Translations under genes and position numbers: made by a program
In this document: one piece after another, positions 28,023 through 38,200 of the stretch
Layout: each line of letters begins with the position of its first letter
Numbering within the stretch: the stretch's first letter is position 1
Source of the DNA: Nocardia cyriacigeorgica
Lineage (GTDB): Bacteria > Actinomycetota > Actinomycetes > Mycobacteriales > Mycobacteriaceae
Reading direction: 5' to 3'
Assembly: GCF_005863245.1 (NCBI RefSeq)
Contig: NZ_VBUT01000004.1
Location: 248,001 to 312,000 of the forward strand
Length of the DNA: 64,000 nucleotides
The notes under the pieces: generated by a model
What the model was told of the DNA's origin: nothing
The model's input: the letters and a program-made list of their open reading frames with translations, nothing else
Databases searched by the model: none

Positions 28023-30287
28023 TCACACCAGCGACTCGCGCCACGCCGCGTGCAAACCCGCGAAACGGCCGTTGCCCGCGATCAGCTCCTGCGGTGTGCC
28101 GTCTTCGACGACGCGGCCCGCTTCCAGCACCAGCACCCGGTCCGCGATGGCCACGGTGGACAGCCGGTGCGCGATGATCACCGCGGTCCGGTCGCGCAAC
28201 ACCGTCTCCAGGGCGTCCTGCACCAGGCGTTCGCTGGGAATGTCGAGGCTGGAGGTGGCCTCGTCCAGCACGATGACCGCCGGGTCGGCGAGGAACACCC
28301 GCGCGAAGGCCACCAGCTGGCGCTGCCCGGCGGATAGCCTGCCGCCGCGTTTACGCACATCGGTGTCGAAACCCTCGGGCAGGGCCCGCACGAAGTCGTA
28401 CAACCCGACCGCCCGCGCGGCATCGTGCACCTCGGCGTCGGTGGCGTCGGGCCGGCCCAGCCGGATGTTGTCGGCGACCGAACCGGAGAACAGGTAGGCC
28501 TCCTGGGTGACCATGACGACGTGTCGGCGCAGATCGGCGTCACTGATCCGGCGCAGGTCGATGCCGTCCAGCGTGACGACACCACCGGACGGGTCATAGA
28601 ACCGGGTCAGCAGCTTGGCCAGGGTGGATTTGCCCGCGCCCGTGGGGCCGACCAGCGCGACGACCTGGCCCGCCGGGATATCGAGGCTCATTTCCGGCAG
28701 CACGGGACCGCGGGGTGAACGGCCACCCGGCCCGCCGTCGATACTGCCCGCCCCATGATCACCGCGCACGCCTGTGTCAGGTGCGGCCGCGTGCTCGGCG
28801 GCATCCACCCGGTGCTCGACGGCTGCACTCGTGAACTCGGCCGCGCCCGACTCGGACTCAGCCGCGCCCGGTCCGCCGTCGACGCCGCCCGCCACCTGAT
28901 CGGCGGCACGCGCGCCCGGATCGGCGGACGTCACGAGCTGAGCGCCGCGCACACCGTGTTCTACGGCGGCGTTGGCGGATTCAGCCGCGCCCAGCGCGAG
29001 CTCGGCACCACCCAGCGCAGGCTCGGCGACCGAGGCTTCCCGTTCGGTCGCGCTCGCTGCCCGCCCGGCGCCCACCTGGTCCTCACCGCCGGGACGGGCC
29101 GCGTAGTCGAACCACACGCTGTCCAACCGCATCCCGCCGGCCACCTTGCCCAGGGGCACGGGGTCGGTGGGTTCCGCCACGGCCGGGCGCTCTTCCAGCA
29201 CGCCGGAGATCTTCTCCAATGCGGCGGCAGCGGACTGGTAGGAGTTGAAGACCTGCGCGAGTTCGTCGAGCGGGCCGTAGAAGTTCTTCAGGTACAGCAG
29301 GTAGGCGGCGAGTACGCCGACGGCGAGGTGGCCGTCGATGACCTGCCAGGCGCCGACGATGATCACCACGACGGTGGTGAGGTTGCCGAGCAGGCGGGTC
29401 AGGCCCGCGTAGTCGCCCATGCCGCGCACGGCGGTGACGTTGGCTTCCCGGTAGGCGCCGTCCTCGGCGGCGAGCACCGATTCGTTGCGCTCTTCGCGGC
29501 GGAAGGCCTGCACCGCGCGCATGCCGCCCATCGACTCCACGAACTGCACCACGACCTTGGCGATGGCCCCGCGGGTGCGGCGGTAGCCGGCGCGCTGCCT
29601 GCGCTGCGCCCAGCGGGTGACCAGGAACAACGGCACGAAACCGGCGAACACGACCGCGGCCAGCGTCAGGTCGAGGTAGACCAGCAGCACCGCGATGGTG
29701 AGCACCGACAGGATCGCGCTCAGAGCCTCGTTCAGCGCGCCTTCCAGTAGCTCCTGGAGGGTTTCGATGTCGCCGGTGAGACGGGCGACGACCTTGCCCG
29801 AGGTGTATTTCTCGTGGAACTCGACGTCGAGTCGCTGCACGTGCTCGAACGCGCGGACTCGCAGGTCGAACAGCACGTTCTGGCTGAGCCTGCCGGCGAC
29901 GCGCACGAAGCAGAACGTGGTGAGCCCACCGAGCAGCGCGGCGCCGAGATAGCCGCCGGCCGCCCACAGCAGTGGGGCCCAGTTACCTTCTCGGCCCGCG
30001 CTGATGCCGCGGTCGAGCCCGTAGGCGACGAACAACGGGCCCGCCACCGTCGCCGCGTTGTCGACCACGATGATGGCCAGCGCCAGCGCGGCCAGCTTGC
30101 GGTACGGACGTACCAGTTCGGCCAGCAGCCGACGCGAACGCGCCGCGAGCACCAGGTTTCCGGTCTCGGTGACTTCCTTGTCCTCGCTGGCGATACCGCG
30201 CCAATCGGCGACCTCTTCCGGCCGTTCCAGCACGGCGGTGCCGGAGCCGGTTTCCGGCGTCGTCGCGGATCCGTCGGTGCCGCTCAT
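28023..30287 (-). CDS. ABC exporter half-transporter with a repeat-rich insert in the ATPase domain
   Basis: A 754-residue subunit with six-helix TMD (about residues 45-345) and NBD. Walker A is GPTGAGKSTL, the signature is LSAGQRQ (Gly replaced by Ala), and Walker B is VIVLDEATSS with the catalytic Glu. Between the A-loop strand (VWFDYAARPGGED, about residue 395) and the Walker A strand (VLPEMSLDIP, about 526) lies a ~125-residue low-complexity Ala/Gly/Glu-rich insert with internal duplication. This insert explains the length against the usual ~600. It overlaps the partner gene by 4 bases and is presumably its heterodimer mate. Confidence 0.93.
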   Translation of the reverse strand: MSGTDGSATTPETGSGTAVLERPEEVADWRGIASEDKEVTETGNLVLAARSRRLLAELVRPYRKLAALALAIIVVDNAATVAGPLFVAYGLDRGISAGREGNWAPLLWAAGGYLGAALLGGLTTFCFVRVAGRLSQNVLFDLRVRAFEHVQRLDVEFHEKYTSGKVVARLTGDIETLQELLEGALNEALSAILSVLTIAVLLVYLDLTLAAVVFAGFVPLFLVTRWAQRRQRAGYRRTRGAIAKVVVQFVESMGGMRAVQAFRREERNESVLAAEDGAYREANVTAVRGMGDYAGLTRLLGNLTTVVVIIVGAWQVIDGHLAVGVLAAYLLYLKNFYGPLDELAQVFNSYQSAAAALEKISGVLEERPAVAEPTDPVPLGKVAGGMRLDSVWFDYAARPGGEDQVGAGRAASATEREASVAEPALGGAELALGAAESANAAVEHGVRGAQLVTSADPGARAADQVAGGVDGGPGAAESESGAAEFTSAAVEHRVDAAEHAAAPDTGVRGDHGAGSIDGGPGGRSPRGPVLPEMSLDIPAGQVVALVGPTGAGKSTLAKLLTRFYDPSGGVVTLDGIDLRRISDADLRRHVVMVTQEAYLFSGSVADNIRLGRPDATDAEVHDAARAVGLYDFVRALPEGFDTDVRKRGGRLSAGQRQLVAFARVFLADPAVIVLDEATSSLDIPSERLVQDALETVLRDRTAVIIAHRLSTVAIADRVLVLEAGRVVEDGTPQELIAGNGRFAGLHAAWRESLV

Positions 30288-32101
30288 CGTTCACCTCCCA
30301 TCAGTTCGCGGTAGCGGCTGCTGGTGCGCAGCAGTTGGTCGTGGGTGCCTTCGGCCACGATGCGGCCGTCGGCCAGCAGGGCGACCCGGTCGGCGAGGGC
30401 GGCGGTGGAAGGCCGGTGCGCGACCAGCAGTGTGGTGGCGCCGGCCAGTGCGGCGCGCAGGCGGTCCTGCACCTTCTCCTCGGTTTGCACATCCAACGCC
30501 GACAACGGATCGTCCAGGACGACGATCCGGGCGCGGTTTTCCTGGCCTTCCCTGGTGAGCACCGCGCGAGCCAGCGCCAGCCGCTGCCGCTGACCACCCG
30601 ACAGGCTCAACCCCTGCTCACCGATGCGGGTGTCCAGCCCCCACGGCAGGTTCGACACGAAATCGAGGGCCTGCGCGATCTCGAGGGCCCGCAGCACATC
30701 GTCGTCGGAGGCGTCGGGATCGCCGAGCGCGACGTTTTCGCGCACGCTCGCCGAGAACAGCACCGGATCCTCGAACGCCACCGACACCAGCGACCGCAGG
30801 TCGCGCACCCGCAGGGTCGAGATATCGATGCCGTCGATGCTGATGACGCCGCCGGTGACGTCGTAGAGCCGGGGAATCAGGTTGAGCAGGGCGGTCTTTC
30901 CGCTGCCCGTCGCCCCCACCAGCGCCACCGTCTCACCCGGCCGCACCACCAGCGAAATATCGCGCAGCACATCGGCATCGGCCTCGGGGAAGCCGAATCG
31001 CACACCGTCGAGCCGTAATTCACCGGCCATCCGCTCCGGTAGATCCACCGGATCGTCGGGATCGGTGATCTCGACCGGGGTATCGATGATCTCCCAGTAC
31101 CGGTCGGCCGCCGTGCCCGCGTCGTTCAATTCGGCGAGCAGGAAGCCCGTCCAGATGATCGGCCATTGCAGGAAGGTGGCCAGGGTGATGGCGCCGACCG
31201 CGGCACCCAGCGACATCGTGCCGCCGGCCACCGCATACGCGCCGAAACCGAGCGCGAACACCAGGGTGGATTCCGAGAACACCACCAGCGACGCCCAAAG
31301 AACGGCGTCCAGGCGCACCTTGTACATCTCGGTGCGCTGGAGTTCGCGGGCCTGCGCGGTGAAATGGGCGCCGAAGAAAGTGCCGCGACCGAAGGCCTTG
31401 AGCACCCTTATGCCCTGCGCGGATTCCTCTGCGGTGGTGGCCAGATCGCCGGATTGATCCTGGGAGCGGCGCGAGGCACCGGCGTAGCGGCGTTCGAATC
31501 GGATGCAGATGATCGTGATCGGCACCGCGGCGACGGCGAAGATCACGCCGATCTGCCAGCTCATCGCCACCAGCACGGCCAGGCCGACCGGGATGACGAC
31601 GGCGTGGATCACCAGCACCGGGCCTGCGAATCCGATGAACCGGCGCAGGGTGGCCAGATCATCGACCGCACGCGAGAGCAGCTGGCCCGATTCCCAGGAA
31701 TCGTGTCTGCCGATGGATAGTGCCTGGAGTTCCCGGAAGATCTTGGCCCGCATGGTGATCTCGAACTGGGTGGCGGGCTTGGCGAGCAACCAGCGCCGCC
31801 CCCACACCCCGACCGCCTCGATCACGCCGAGCACCAGCACCAGCAGCACCGGCGCGATGACGCCGCCGAAATCCCCACGCGCGATCGGGCCGTCGACGAT
31901 CCGCGCGATCACCAGCGGTGTGAGCACCGCGGTGAGCATGGCGACCGCCGACAGCGCGGTGGCGGCGAGCAGCTGGAATCGGTACGGCCGCAGGTACGGC
32001 CAGAACCTGAGCAGCGAGGCGCGCCGCCCCTTCGCGCGCGCGGGCAGCGGTGGTCTGTCGGCCTCCGTGTCAGCGGAAGGCGCGTCCAGCGTGACGGACA
32101 A
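30284..32101 (-). CDS. ABC exporter half-transporter (TMD-NBD), degenerate-site partner
   Basis: A 605-residue exporter subunit with Walker A GATGSGKTALL, a canonical [13 protein letters not shown] signature and Walker B IVVLDDPLSALD, where Asp replaces the catalytic Glu. Together with the LSAGQ signature of the downstream subunit this is the standard asymmetric heterodimer. It is the first gene of the operon, with the second subunit overlapping by ATGA. The same architecture appears in the other ABC pair (10811-14451), but the sequences are clearly distinct. Cargo unknown. Confidence 0.93.
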   Translation of the reverse strand: MSVTLDAPSADTEADRPPLPARAKGRRASLLRFWPYLRPYRFQLLAATALSAVAMLTAVLTPLVIARIVDGPIARGDFGGVIAPVLLVLVLGVIEAVGVWGRRWLLAKPATQFEITMRAKIFRELQALSIGRHDSWESGQLLSRAVDDLATLRRFIGFAGPVLVIHAVVIPVGLAVLVAMSWQIGVIFAVAAVPITIICIRFERRYAGASRRSQDQSGDLATTAEESAQGIRVLKAFGRGTFFGAHFTAQARELQRTEMYKVRLDAVLWASLVVFSESTLVFALGFGAYAVAGGTMSLGAAVGAITLATFLQWPIIWTGFLLAELNDAGTAADRYWEIIDTPVEITDPDDPVDLPERMAGELRLDGVRFGFPEADADVLRDISLVVRPGETVALVGATGSGKTALLNLIPRLYDVTGGVISIDGIDISTLRVRDLRSLVSVAFEDPVLFSASVRENVALGDPDASDDDVLRALEIAQALDFVSNLPWGLDTRIGEQGLSLSGGQRQRLALARAVLTREGQENRARIVVLDDPLSALDVQTEEKVQDRLRAALAGATTLLVAHRPSTAALADRVALLADGRIVAEGTHDQLLRTSSRYRELMGGER

Positions 32102-32279
32102 ATCTCCCCCTTCGGTTCATCGATGTCTCCGGCGATCCGCACCCCGACACCGGCGACGCCCTCGATCATCGCAGTGGGGTATGACAACAAACGGGTCCGT
32201 CCAGACTGGCACCGCGATCACGAACAGCCAACCGATTTTCTTCCCGCCCACAGGTCGGTGCCGGACTTACACTCCGGGT

Positions 32280-32558
32280 GTGCTGATCGTCGCCGGATAC
32301 CTGAGAGTCACCGATCGGGACCGCTACCTCGAGGCCTGCCGCGAGGTGGTCGAGCAGGCGCGTGAGGCGCCGGGCTGTCTGGATTTCACCCTCGGCGCGG
32401 ACCTGGTGGAGCCGGACCGCGTCAACGTCTACGAACGCTGGACCAACCGTGCCGCGGTCGAGGTGTTCCGCGGCGAGGGCACTTCCGGCGAGCTCGACGT
32501 CCAGATCACCGCCGCCGACGTGCGCGAATTCGACTGCACCGGCGAAGTGCCGCTCTGA
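32280..32558 (+). CDS. Antibiotic biosynthesis monooxygenase (ABM)-like small protein
   Basis: The 92-residue protein (VLIVAGYLRVTDRDRYLEACREVVEQAREAPGCLDFTLGADLVEPDRVNVYERW) is a single dimeric ferredoxin-like ABM domain of normal size. The family includes quinone-forming monooxygenases and heme-degrading IsdG-like proteins; I see no residue set that picks a subgroup. GTG 32280 has no ribosome site but is preceded by TTACACT about 6 bases upstream, which suits a leaderless message. It is divergent from the ABC operon. Confidence 0.85.
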   Translation: MLIVAGYLRVTDRDRYLEACREVVEQAREAPGCLDFTLGADLVEPDRVNVYERWTNRAAVEVFRGEGTSGELDVQITAADVREFDCTGEVPL

Positions 32559-32672
32559 GCGCTTCGCGCCCCCGAATACAATGGCCGGTCACACCCAATT
32601 TTCGAGCGAAGCGAGACCGAGCCCCAGAGTTCGCGGCCCCAGGCGGCGCAAAAAGATACCGGAGGACGATCG

Positions 32673-33821
32673 TTGACGGGCGCGCGGATGGTCGGGCTGT
32701 TCGCCGGGATCGGCGGGCTCGAACTCGGGCTGGCCGAAAACGGCTGGCAGACCGAGCTGCTGTGCGAGATCGATCCGGGCGCGCAAGGGGTGCTGGCTGC
32801 GCGTTTCCCAGATGTCCCGTTGCACGCCGACATCACCCGGCTGCGCGCGATCCCGGCCGGAACGGAGTTGGTCGCGGCCGGTTTTCCCTGCCAGGACCTG
32901 TCGCAGGCGGGCCGCACCGCGGGCATCACCGGCGACCGTTCGGGCCTGGTGGACGAGGTTTTCCGGCTGGTGCGGCGCAAACGCGGGCCGCGCTGGCTGT
33001 TGATCGAGAATGTGCCGTTCATGCTGCAACTCGGGCGCGGCGCGGCCATGCGTCACATCACCGCGGCGCTGGAGGAACTGGGCTACACCTGGGCTTACCG
33101 GGTGGTGGACGCGCGCGCGTTCGGCCTGCCGCAGCGGCGCAACCGGGTGCTCATGCTGGCCTCGCGCACCGAGGATCCGCGCGGTGTGCTCTTCGGTGAG
33201 GACGCGGGTCCGCGCACGGTGGGCGATGCCGACAGCGATCCGTGTGGTTTCTATTGGACCGAGGGTGTGCGTGGACTCGGCTGGGCGGTGAACGCTGTCC
33301 CGACCCTCAAGGGCGGTTCCGGTCTCGGTATCGCCAGTCCGCCCGCTGTCCGGTTGCCGTCCGGGGAGATCGTGACGCCGGGGATCGTCGACGGGGAGAT
33401 GTTGCAGGGCTTCGATCCCGACTGGACTGCACCCGCGACGGATGTGCCCGGTATCCGGCAGGGGCACCGCTGGAAGCTGGTCGGCAATGCGGTCAGCGTG
33501 CGGATGGCGTCGTGGGTGGGCGCCCGGCTGACGGCGCCGCTCGAGCCGTTGCCCGGTGATCGGCCGTTGCCGCCGGGCAAACCGTGGCCGGTGGCCGCGT
33601 GGGGCAGCAATGGCAGCGCGTTCGAGGTGCCGGTCTCCACCTGGCCGGTGCACGAACCGTACGAGGACCTGAAGAACTTCCTCACCGATTCCCGCCTGCT
33701 CTCCGCCCGCGCCACCGCCGGTTTCCTGCGCCGAACCGCGATGGGCAGCCTGCGGTTCCCGCCGGGATTCCTGGACGATGTGGAAGCCCACCTGGACCGA
33801 ATGGGCGGCTGGGCGGCATGA
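32673..33821 (+). CDS. DNA (cytosine-5) methyltransferase
   Basis: This 382-residue enzyme has the ordered C5-MTase motifs: FAGIGGLELGL (I, AdoMet), GFPCQDLSQAG (IV, catalytic Cys), LLIENVPFM (VI), QRRNRVLML (VIII) and GNAVSVRMASW (X). TTG 32673 is the likely start, since GGAGG lies at 32661-32665. The target-recognition region (about 190-270) gives no clue to specificity. No restriction endonuclease lies next to it; the following gene is a Vsr-type endonuclease, as with E. coli Dcm. This suggests a solitary methyltransferase with mismatch repair of deaminated 5-methylcytosine. Confidence 0.94.
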   Translation: MTGARMVGLFAGIGGLELGLAENGWQTELLCEIDPGAQGVLAARFPDVPLHADITRLRAIPAGTELVAAGFPCQDLSQAGRTAGITGDRSGLVDEVFRLVRRKRGPRWLLIENVPFMLQLGRGAAMRHITAALEELGYTWAYRVVDARAFGLPQRRNRVLMLASRTEDPRGVLFGEDAGPRTVGDADSDPCGFYWTEGVRGLGWAVNAVPTLKGGSGLGIASPPAVRLPSGEIVTPGIVDGEMLQGFDPDWTAPATDVPGIRQGHRWKLVGNAVSVRMASWVGARLTAPLEPLPGDRPLPPGKPWPVAAWGSNGSAFEVPVSTWPVHEPYEDLKNFLTDSRLLSARATAGFLRRTAMGSLRFPPGFLDDVEAHLDRMGGWAA

Positions 33822-33915
33822 ACGCCGGCCGGCAGGTGATCAATCCACGTCGCCCCACCCGGCGTCGGGGCTTCGCCGCGCCGACAGTCGACCGAGATGG
33901 CTCGCTGGGCGTGCC

Positions 33916-34332
33916 GTGACCAGCCGGCGCCCACCCACGGATCCCACGACAAGCGCCCGCATGTCCCGACAACGCCGCGCGGGCACCGAACCCGAGCTGG
34001 CGTTACGCCGCGAACTACACCGCCGCGGCCTGCGCTATTTCGTCGACCGCGCACCGATCCGCGGCCAGCGCCGCCGCGCCGACGTGATCTTCCCGCGCCG
34101 CCGCGTGGCCGTCTACGTGGACGGCTGTTTCTGGCACAGCTGCCCCGAACACGCCACCTACCCGAAGAACAACGCCGAGTGGTGGGCCGAGAAGCTGGCG
34201 GCCAACGTCGCACGCGATCGGGCCACCGACGCGGCGCTCATCGCTGCCGGGTGGCAGGTGATCCGGATCTGGGAGCACGAGGATCCGGTGGCAGCAGCCG
34301 ACCGGATCCACGCTGCGCTACGGCGCGATTGA
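33916..34332 (+). CDS. vsr: Very short patch repair endonuclease
   Basis: Vsr nicks 5' of the T in T:G mismatches that arise when 5-methylcytosine deaminates. The motif block RRADVIFPRRRVAVYVDGCFWHSCPEHATYPKNNAEWW contains the catalytic Asp and the FWH...P zinc-site region. GWQVIRIWEHE is the conserved C-terminal strand. From GTG 33916 the length is 138 residues, normal for the family; longer frames upstream add unlike sequence. It lies 94 bases after the methyltransferase gene and probably protects its sites. Confidence 0.9.
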   Translation: MTSRRPPTDPTTSARMSRQRRAGTEPELALRRELHRRGLRYFVDRAPIRGQRRRADVIFPRRRVAVYVDGCFWHSCPEHATYPKNNAEWWAEKLAANVARDRATDAALIAAGWQVIRIWEHEDPVAAADRIHAALRRD

Positions 34333-34439
34333 CCGGCAGCATGCGATCGACCAGCGGCGACTCCGTCCGGCAGCGGCCCTGGTTCAGCACCGAGGGCACG
34401 GAACCGGGTACGGCCGCCGTGCCGAGCCCGCGACCCGGC

Positions 34440-35255
34440 TCAGCTCTGCCCGCTCCCGAACGTCCCCTCCAACCGGCTACGCGACCCGGGATGAATCAAC
34501 CGCGCCGCACTCACCAGCCCGCTGCGTGACCAGGTGCGGCGGCGGATCAGCAGGCACGGCTCCGATCGGGCGATATCCAGCAGCCGGCATTCCTCGGCGC
34601 CGGCCAGCACCGCCTCGACGACGTGTTCGCCGCGTTCCAGCGGGGCCACCTCGCTGAGGTAGGTGTTCGGGGTCTGCGCGGTGAAATCCTGTTCGAGATA
34701 CTGCGGGGCCTCGACCGGGTTGACGTAGCGGTCCTCCAGTTGGATCGGCACATCGTCTTCGAAGTGCACGATCAGCGAGTGAAAGACCTTGCCGCTCAGG
34801 TCGTTACCGAGGAGCGGATGAGCGGTGTCGGCGTCTTCGGCACGGACGAACACGATCTCGGTGCGATGGCGGTGCCCGCGCTCGGAGATCACGTCGGCGA
34901 TGTTCTTGACCTCGAACAACGGTGAGGCGGCCTTGGTCGGCGCGACGAAGGTGCCCACGCCCATCACCCGGTTGAGCACGCCGTCGGCGGTGAGATCGCG
35001 CAGCGCGCGGTTGATCGTCATCCGGGACAGGCCCAGCGCGTTGACCAGCTGGTTCTCCGAGGGGATCTGATCGCCCTCGCGCCACCGGCCGCCCTTGATC
35101 TGCGACACGATCAGCTGCTTGACGCGCTCATAGGCGGCAACCTCGGTCCCCAGACCGCCGTAGAGCTCCGCCAGCTCCGTATCGACTACTTCGATCGCCA
35201 CCACCGACATCCGTTCCCTTGCCTCACGGGTTTTCCCACCGGCCTGCGTGCTCAT
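34440..35255 (-). CDS. hutC: Histidine utilisation repressor (GntR/HutC subfamily)
   Basis: This 271-residue protein has a GntR winged helix (AAYERVKQLIVSQIKGGRWREGDQIPSENQLVNALGLSRMTINRAL) and a UTRA effector domain ending in TWSRSGLVSAARLIHPGSRSRLEG, the HutC-type C-terminus. HutC represses hut genes and is released by urocanate. Start ATG 35255 overlaps the stop of the glutamate dehydrogenase gene (ATGA at 35252-35255). A longer open frame upstream only runs through that gene. Its candidate operators are at 38712, 45397 and 45518. Confidence 0.92.
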   Translation of the reverse strand: MSTQAGGKTREARERMSVVAIEVVDTELAELYGGLGTEVAAYERVKQLIVSQIKGGRWREGDQIPSENQLVNALGLSRMTINRALRDLTADGVLNRVMGVGTFVAPTKAASPLFEVKNIADVISERGHRHRTEIVFVRAEDADTAHPLLGNDLSGKVFHSLIVHFEDDVPIQLEDRYVNPVEAPQYLEQDFTAQTPNTYLSEVAPLERGEHVVEAVLAGAEECRLLDIARSEPCLLIRRRTWSRSGLVSAARLIHPGSRSRLEGTFGSGQS

Positions 35256-38200
35256 CGCGCCAGCGCCCGTAGCTGCCTGGTCGCGACCGACAGCGCCGCC
35301 AGATCCTGTTCGCCCGATTCCGAGATTGCCCCGAGGATACGTTGCGTGCGGTGCAGCCGGGCCGCGCTGCGCTGCTCCCAGCCGCCGATGACGTCCTCGG
35401 CGGGTTCGCCGGGGTCGCCGTCGGCCAGCACGTCCTGGCACAGCGCGCGGATCGTGGCGTACAGCTCGTCGCGCAACGCCACGCGCGCGAGTGCGTTCCA
35501 TTTCGTGCCGCGTTCCAGCCGCGAGACCGCGACCAGTTGCCCCACCACGCCGAGGCGTTGTCCGAGCAGGTAGTAGACCTCGGCCACTTCGGCGGGCGGG
35601 CGGCCGGAAATCTCGGCGATCTCCACGATGTCGAGCAGGGCGAACTGGTCGAGCAGCAACGACACTCGCGCGGCCAGATCCTCCGGTACGCCCCGATCGA
35701 CCAATGCGGCGGTGCGCTTGCGCAGGTCGGCGGCGTCGCTGCCGGACAACCAGCCCGCCACCTGCGGTGTCAGTTCGGCGATTCGATCACCGAAGCGCCG
35801 GATCTCGGCGCCGACGGCCAGCGGTTGCGGACGCTGGGTGAGCATCCAGCGCGAGGCCCGGTCGAGCAGTCGGCGGCTGAGCACGATCAGCTCGTCGGTG
35901 AGCTGGGCGCTCAACCCGCTGCCGCGAATGTCGCGCCACAGCGCGGGCAGGTCGAAGACGGCCGCGACCACGGCGAACGCGCGCACGGCGTCGGCATTGC
36001 TGGCACCGGATTCCTCGGACAGCCGGTAGGCGTAGGTGATTCCGCCGTTGTCGACGACCGTGTTGGTCAGGGCCGTCGCCACGATCTCGCGGCGCAGCGG
36101 GTGCTCGGCGATCGCGTCGGCGTACTGCTCGCGCAGCGGGCGCGGGAAGTAGTGGGCGAGGTCGTCGGCGAAGGCCGGGCTGTCGGGCAGGTCGCCGGCC
36201 AGCAGGTCGGCGTGCAATCCGAGTTTGACGTGCGCGAGCAGGGTGGCGAGCTCGGGCGAGCTGAGCCCTTCCCCGGCGCGCTGCCGCGCGGCGATCTCCT
36301 TCTTGCTCGGCAGCACGTCCAGGTCGCGGTCCAGGCCGGTGGTGGTCTCGAGGTGGTCGATGAGCCTGCCGTGCACCGCGATCGAGGCCGCGGCCCTGGC
36401 TCGGCTGGTGCCCATGAGCTGGTTCTGCGAGGCATTGTCGGCCAGCACCAGCCGCGACACCTCGGAGGCCATCTCGCCGAGCAGCGCGTTGCGTTCGGCG
36501 ATGGTGAGCCGGCCCGCGCCGACCAGGCCGTCGAGCAGGATCTTGATATTGACCTCGTGGTCGGAGCAGTCGACGCCGGCCGAATTGTCCAGGGCGTCGG
36601 TATTGATCCGGCCGCCGGCACGGGCGTATTCGATACGGCCGCGCTGGGTGAAGCCGAGATTGCCGCCCTCACCGACGATCCGGGCGCGGACCTCGGCGCC
36701 GTCGACGCGGACGGCGTCGTTGTTCTTGTCGCCGACGTCCAGGTGGGTTTCGGTACTCGCCTTGACGTAGGTGCCGATGCCGCCGTTCCACAGCAGATCG
36801 ACCGGGGCGCACAGAATCGCGCGCACGAGCTCCGGCGGGGTCAGCGCGGTGACGTCATCGGCCAGGCCCAGCGCGGCTCGCACCTCGGCACTGATCGGCA
36901 CGGATTTACTCGTGCGCTCCCACACCCCGCCGCCGGCGCTGATCAGCTCGGGCGCGTAATCGGCCCAGGACGAGCGCGGTTTCGCGAACAGCCGGGAGCG
37001 CTCGGCGAACGAGGTGGCCGCGTCCGGGTTCGGGTCGAGGAAGATGTGGCGGTGGTCGAAGGCCGCGATCAGGCGGATGTGCCGGGAGGCGAGCATGCCG
37101 TTGCCGAAGACGTCGCCGCTCATATCGCCGATGCCGACGGCGGTGAAATCCTGTGCGCGCGGATCCACGCCCAGTTCGCGGAAGTGCCGTTTCACGCTTT
37201 CCCACGCGCCGCGGGCGGTGATGCCGAGCGCCTTGTGGTCGTAGCCGACCGATCCGCCGGAGGCGAAGGCGTCGCCGAGCCAGTACCGGTAGCTCGCGGC
37301 CACGTCGTTGGCGATATCGGAGAAGGTCGCGGTGCCCTTGTCGGCGGCGACCACGAGGTAGGTGTCGTCGCCGTCGCGGCGTCGCACCCGGGGCGGTGCG
37401 ATGACGGCGCCGGTGGTGAAGTCGAGGTTGTCGGTGAGGTCGAGCATTCCGCCGATGAACGTGCGGTAGCAGCGAATTCCTTCCGCCCGCATTGCTTCCC
37501 GATCCACGGCGGGGTCGCCGGTGGGTGCGGGCGGGCGTTTCACCACGAAGCCGCCCTTGGCGCCCGCGGGCACGATGACGGCATTCTTCACCGCCTGCGC
37601 CTTCGCCAGCCCGAGCACCTCGGTGCGGAAATCCTCCTTGCGATCCGACCAGCGCAGCCCGCCGCGCGCGACCATCCCGAACCGCATGTGCACACCCTCC
37701 ACCCGCGGCGAATACACGTAGATCTCGAAACGCGGACGCGGCGAGGGGAGTTCGGGAATCCGGCGCGGATCTAGCTTGAACGCCAGGCAGGTGCCGTCGC
37801 CTGATTCGGCGTGGACATAGTGGTTGGTGCGCAATGTCGCGTCAATGACGCTGAGGTACGCGCGCAGAATGCGGTCGGCGTCCAGGCCGGGGACGGCGGC
37901 GATGCCCTGCTCCAGCGTTTCGAGCAGCGATTCGGTATCGGATTCCGGTGCGGCCGGGTCGAATCGGCTCTCGAACAGGCTGACGAGCCCGCGCGTGATG
38001 CCGGGATGTTCACCGAGCACATTCGCGATATGCGCTCGGCTGTAAGGGAATTCGCCCTGACGCAGGTAGTTCGCATAGGCACGCAACACGATGACCTGGC
38101 GGTGGTCCAGCCCCGCGCGGGGCACCAGTTCATTGAAGCGGTCCGCCTCGGCCCGGCCGTGCCAGATGGCAGCGCAGGTGGCGGTGAAGCGGCGGGCGAA

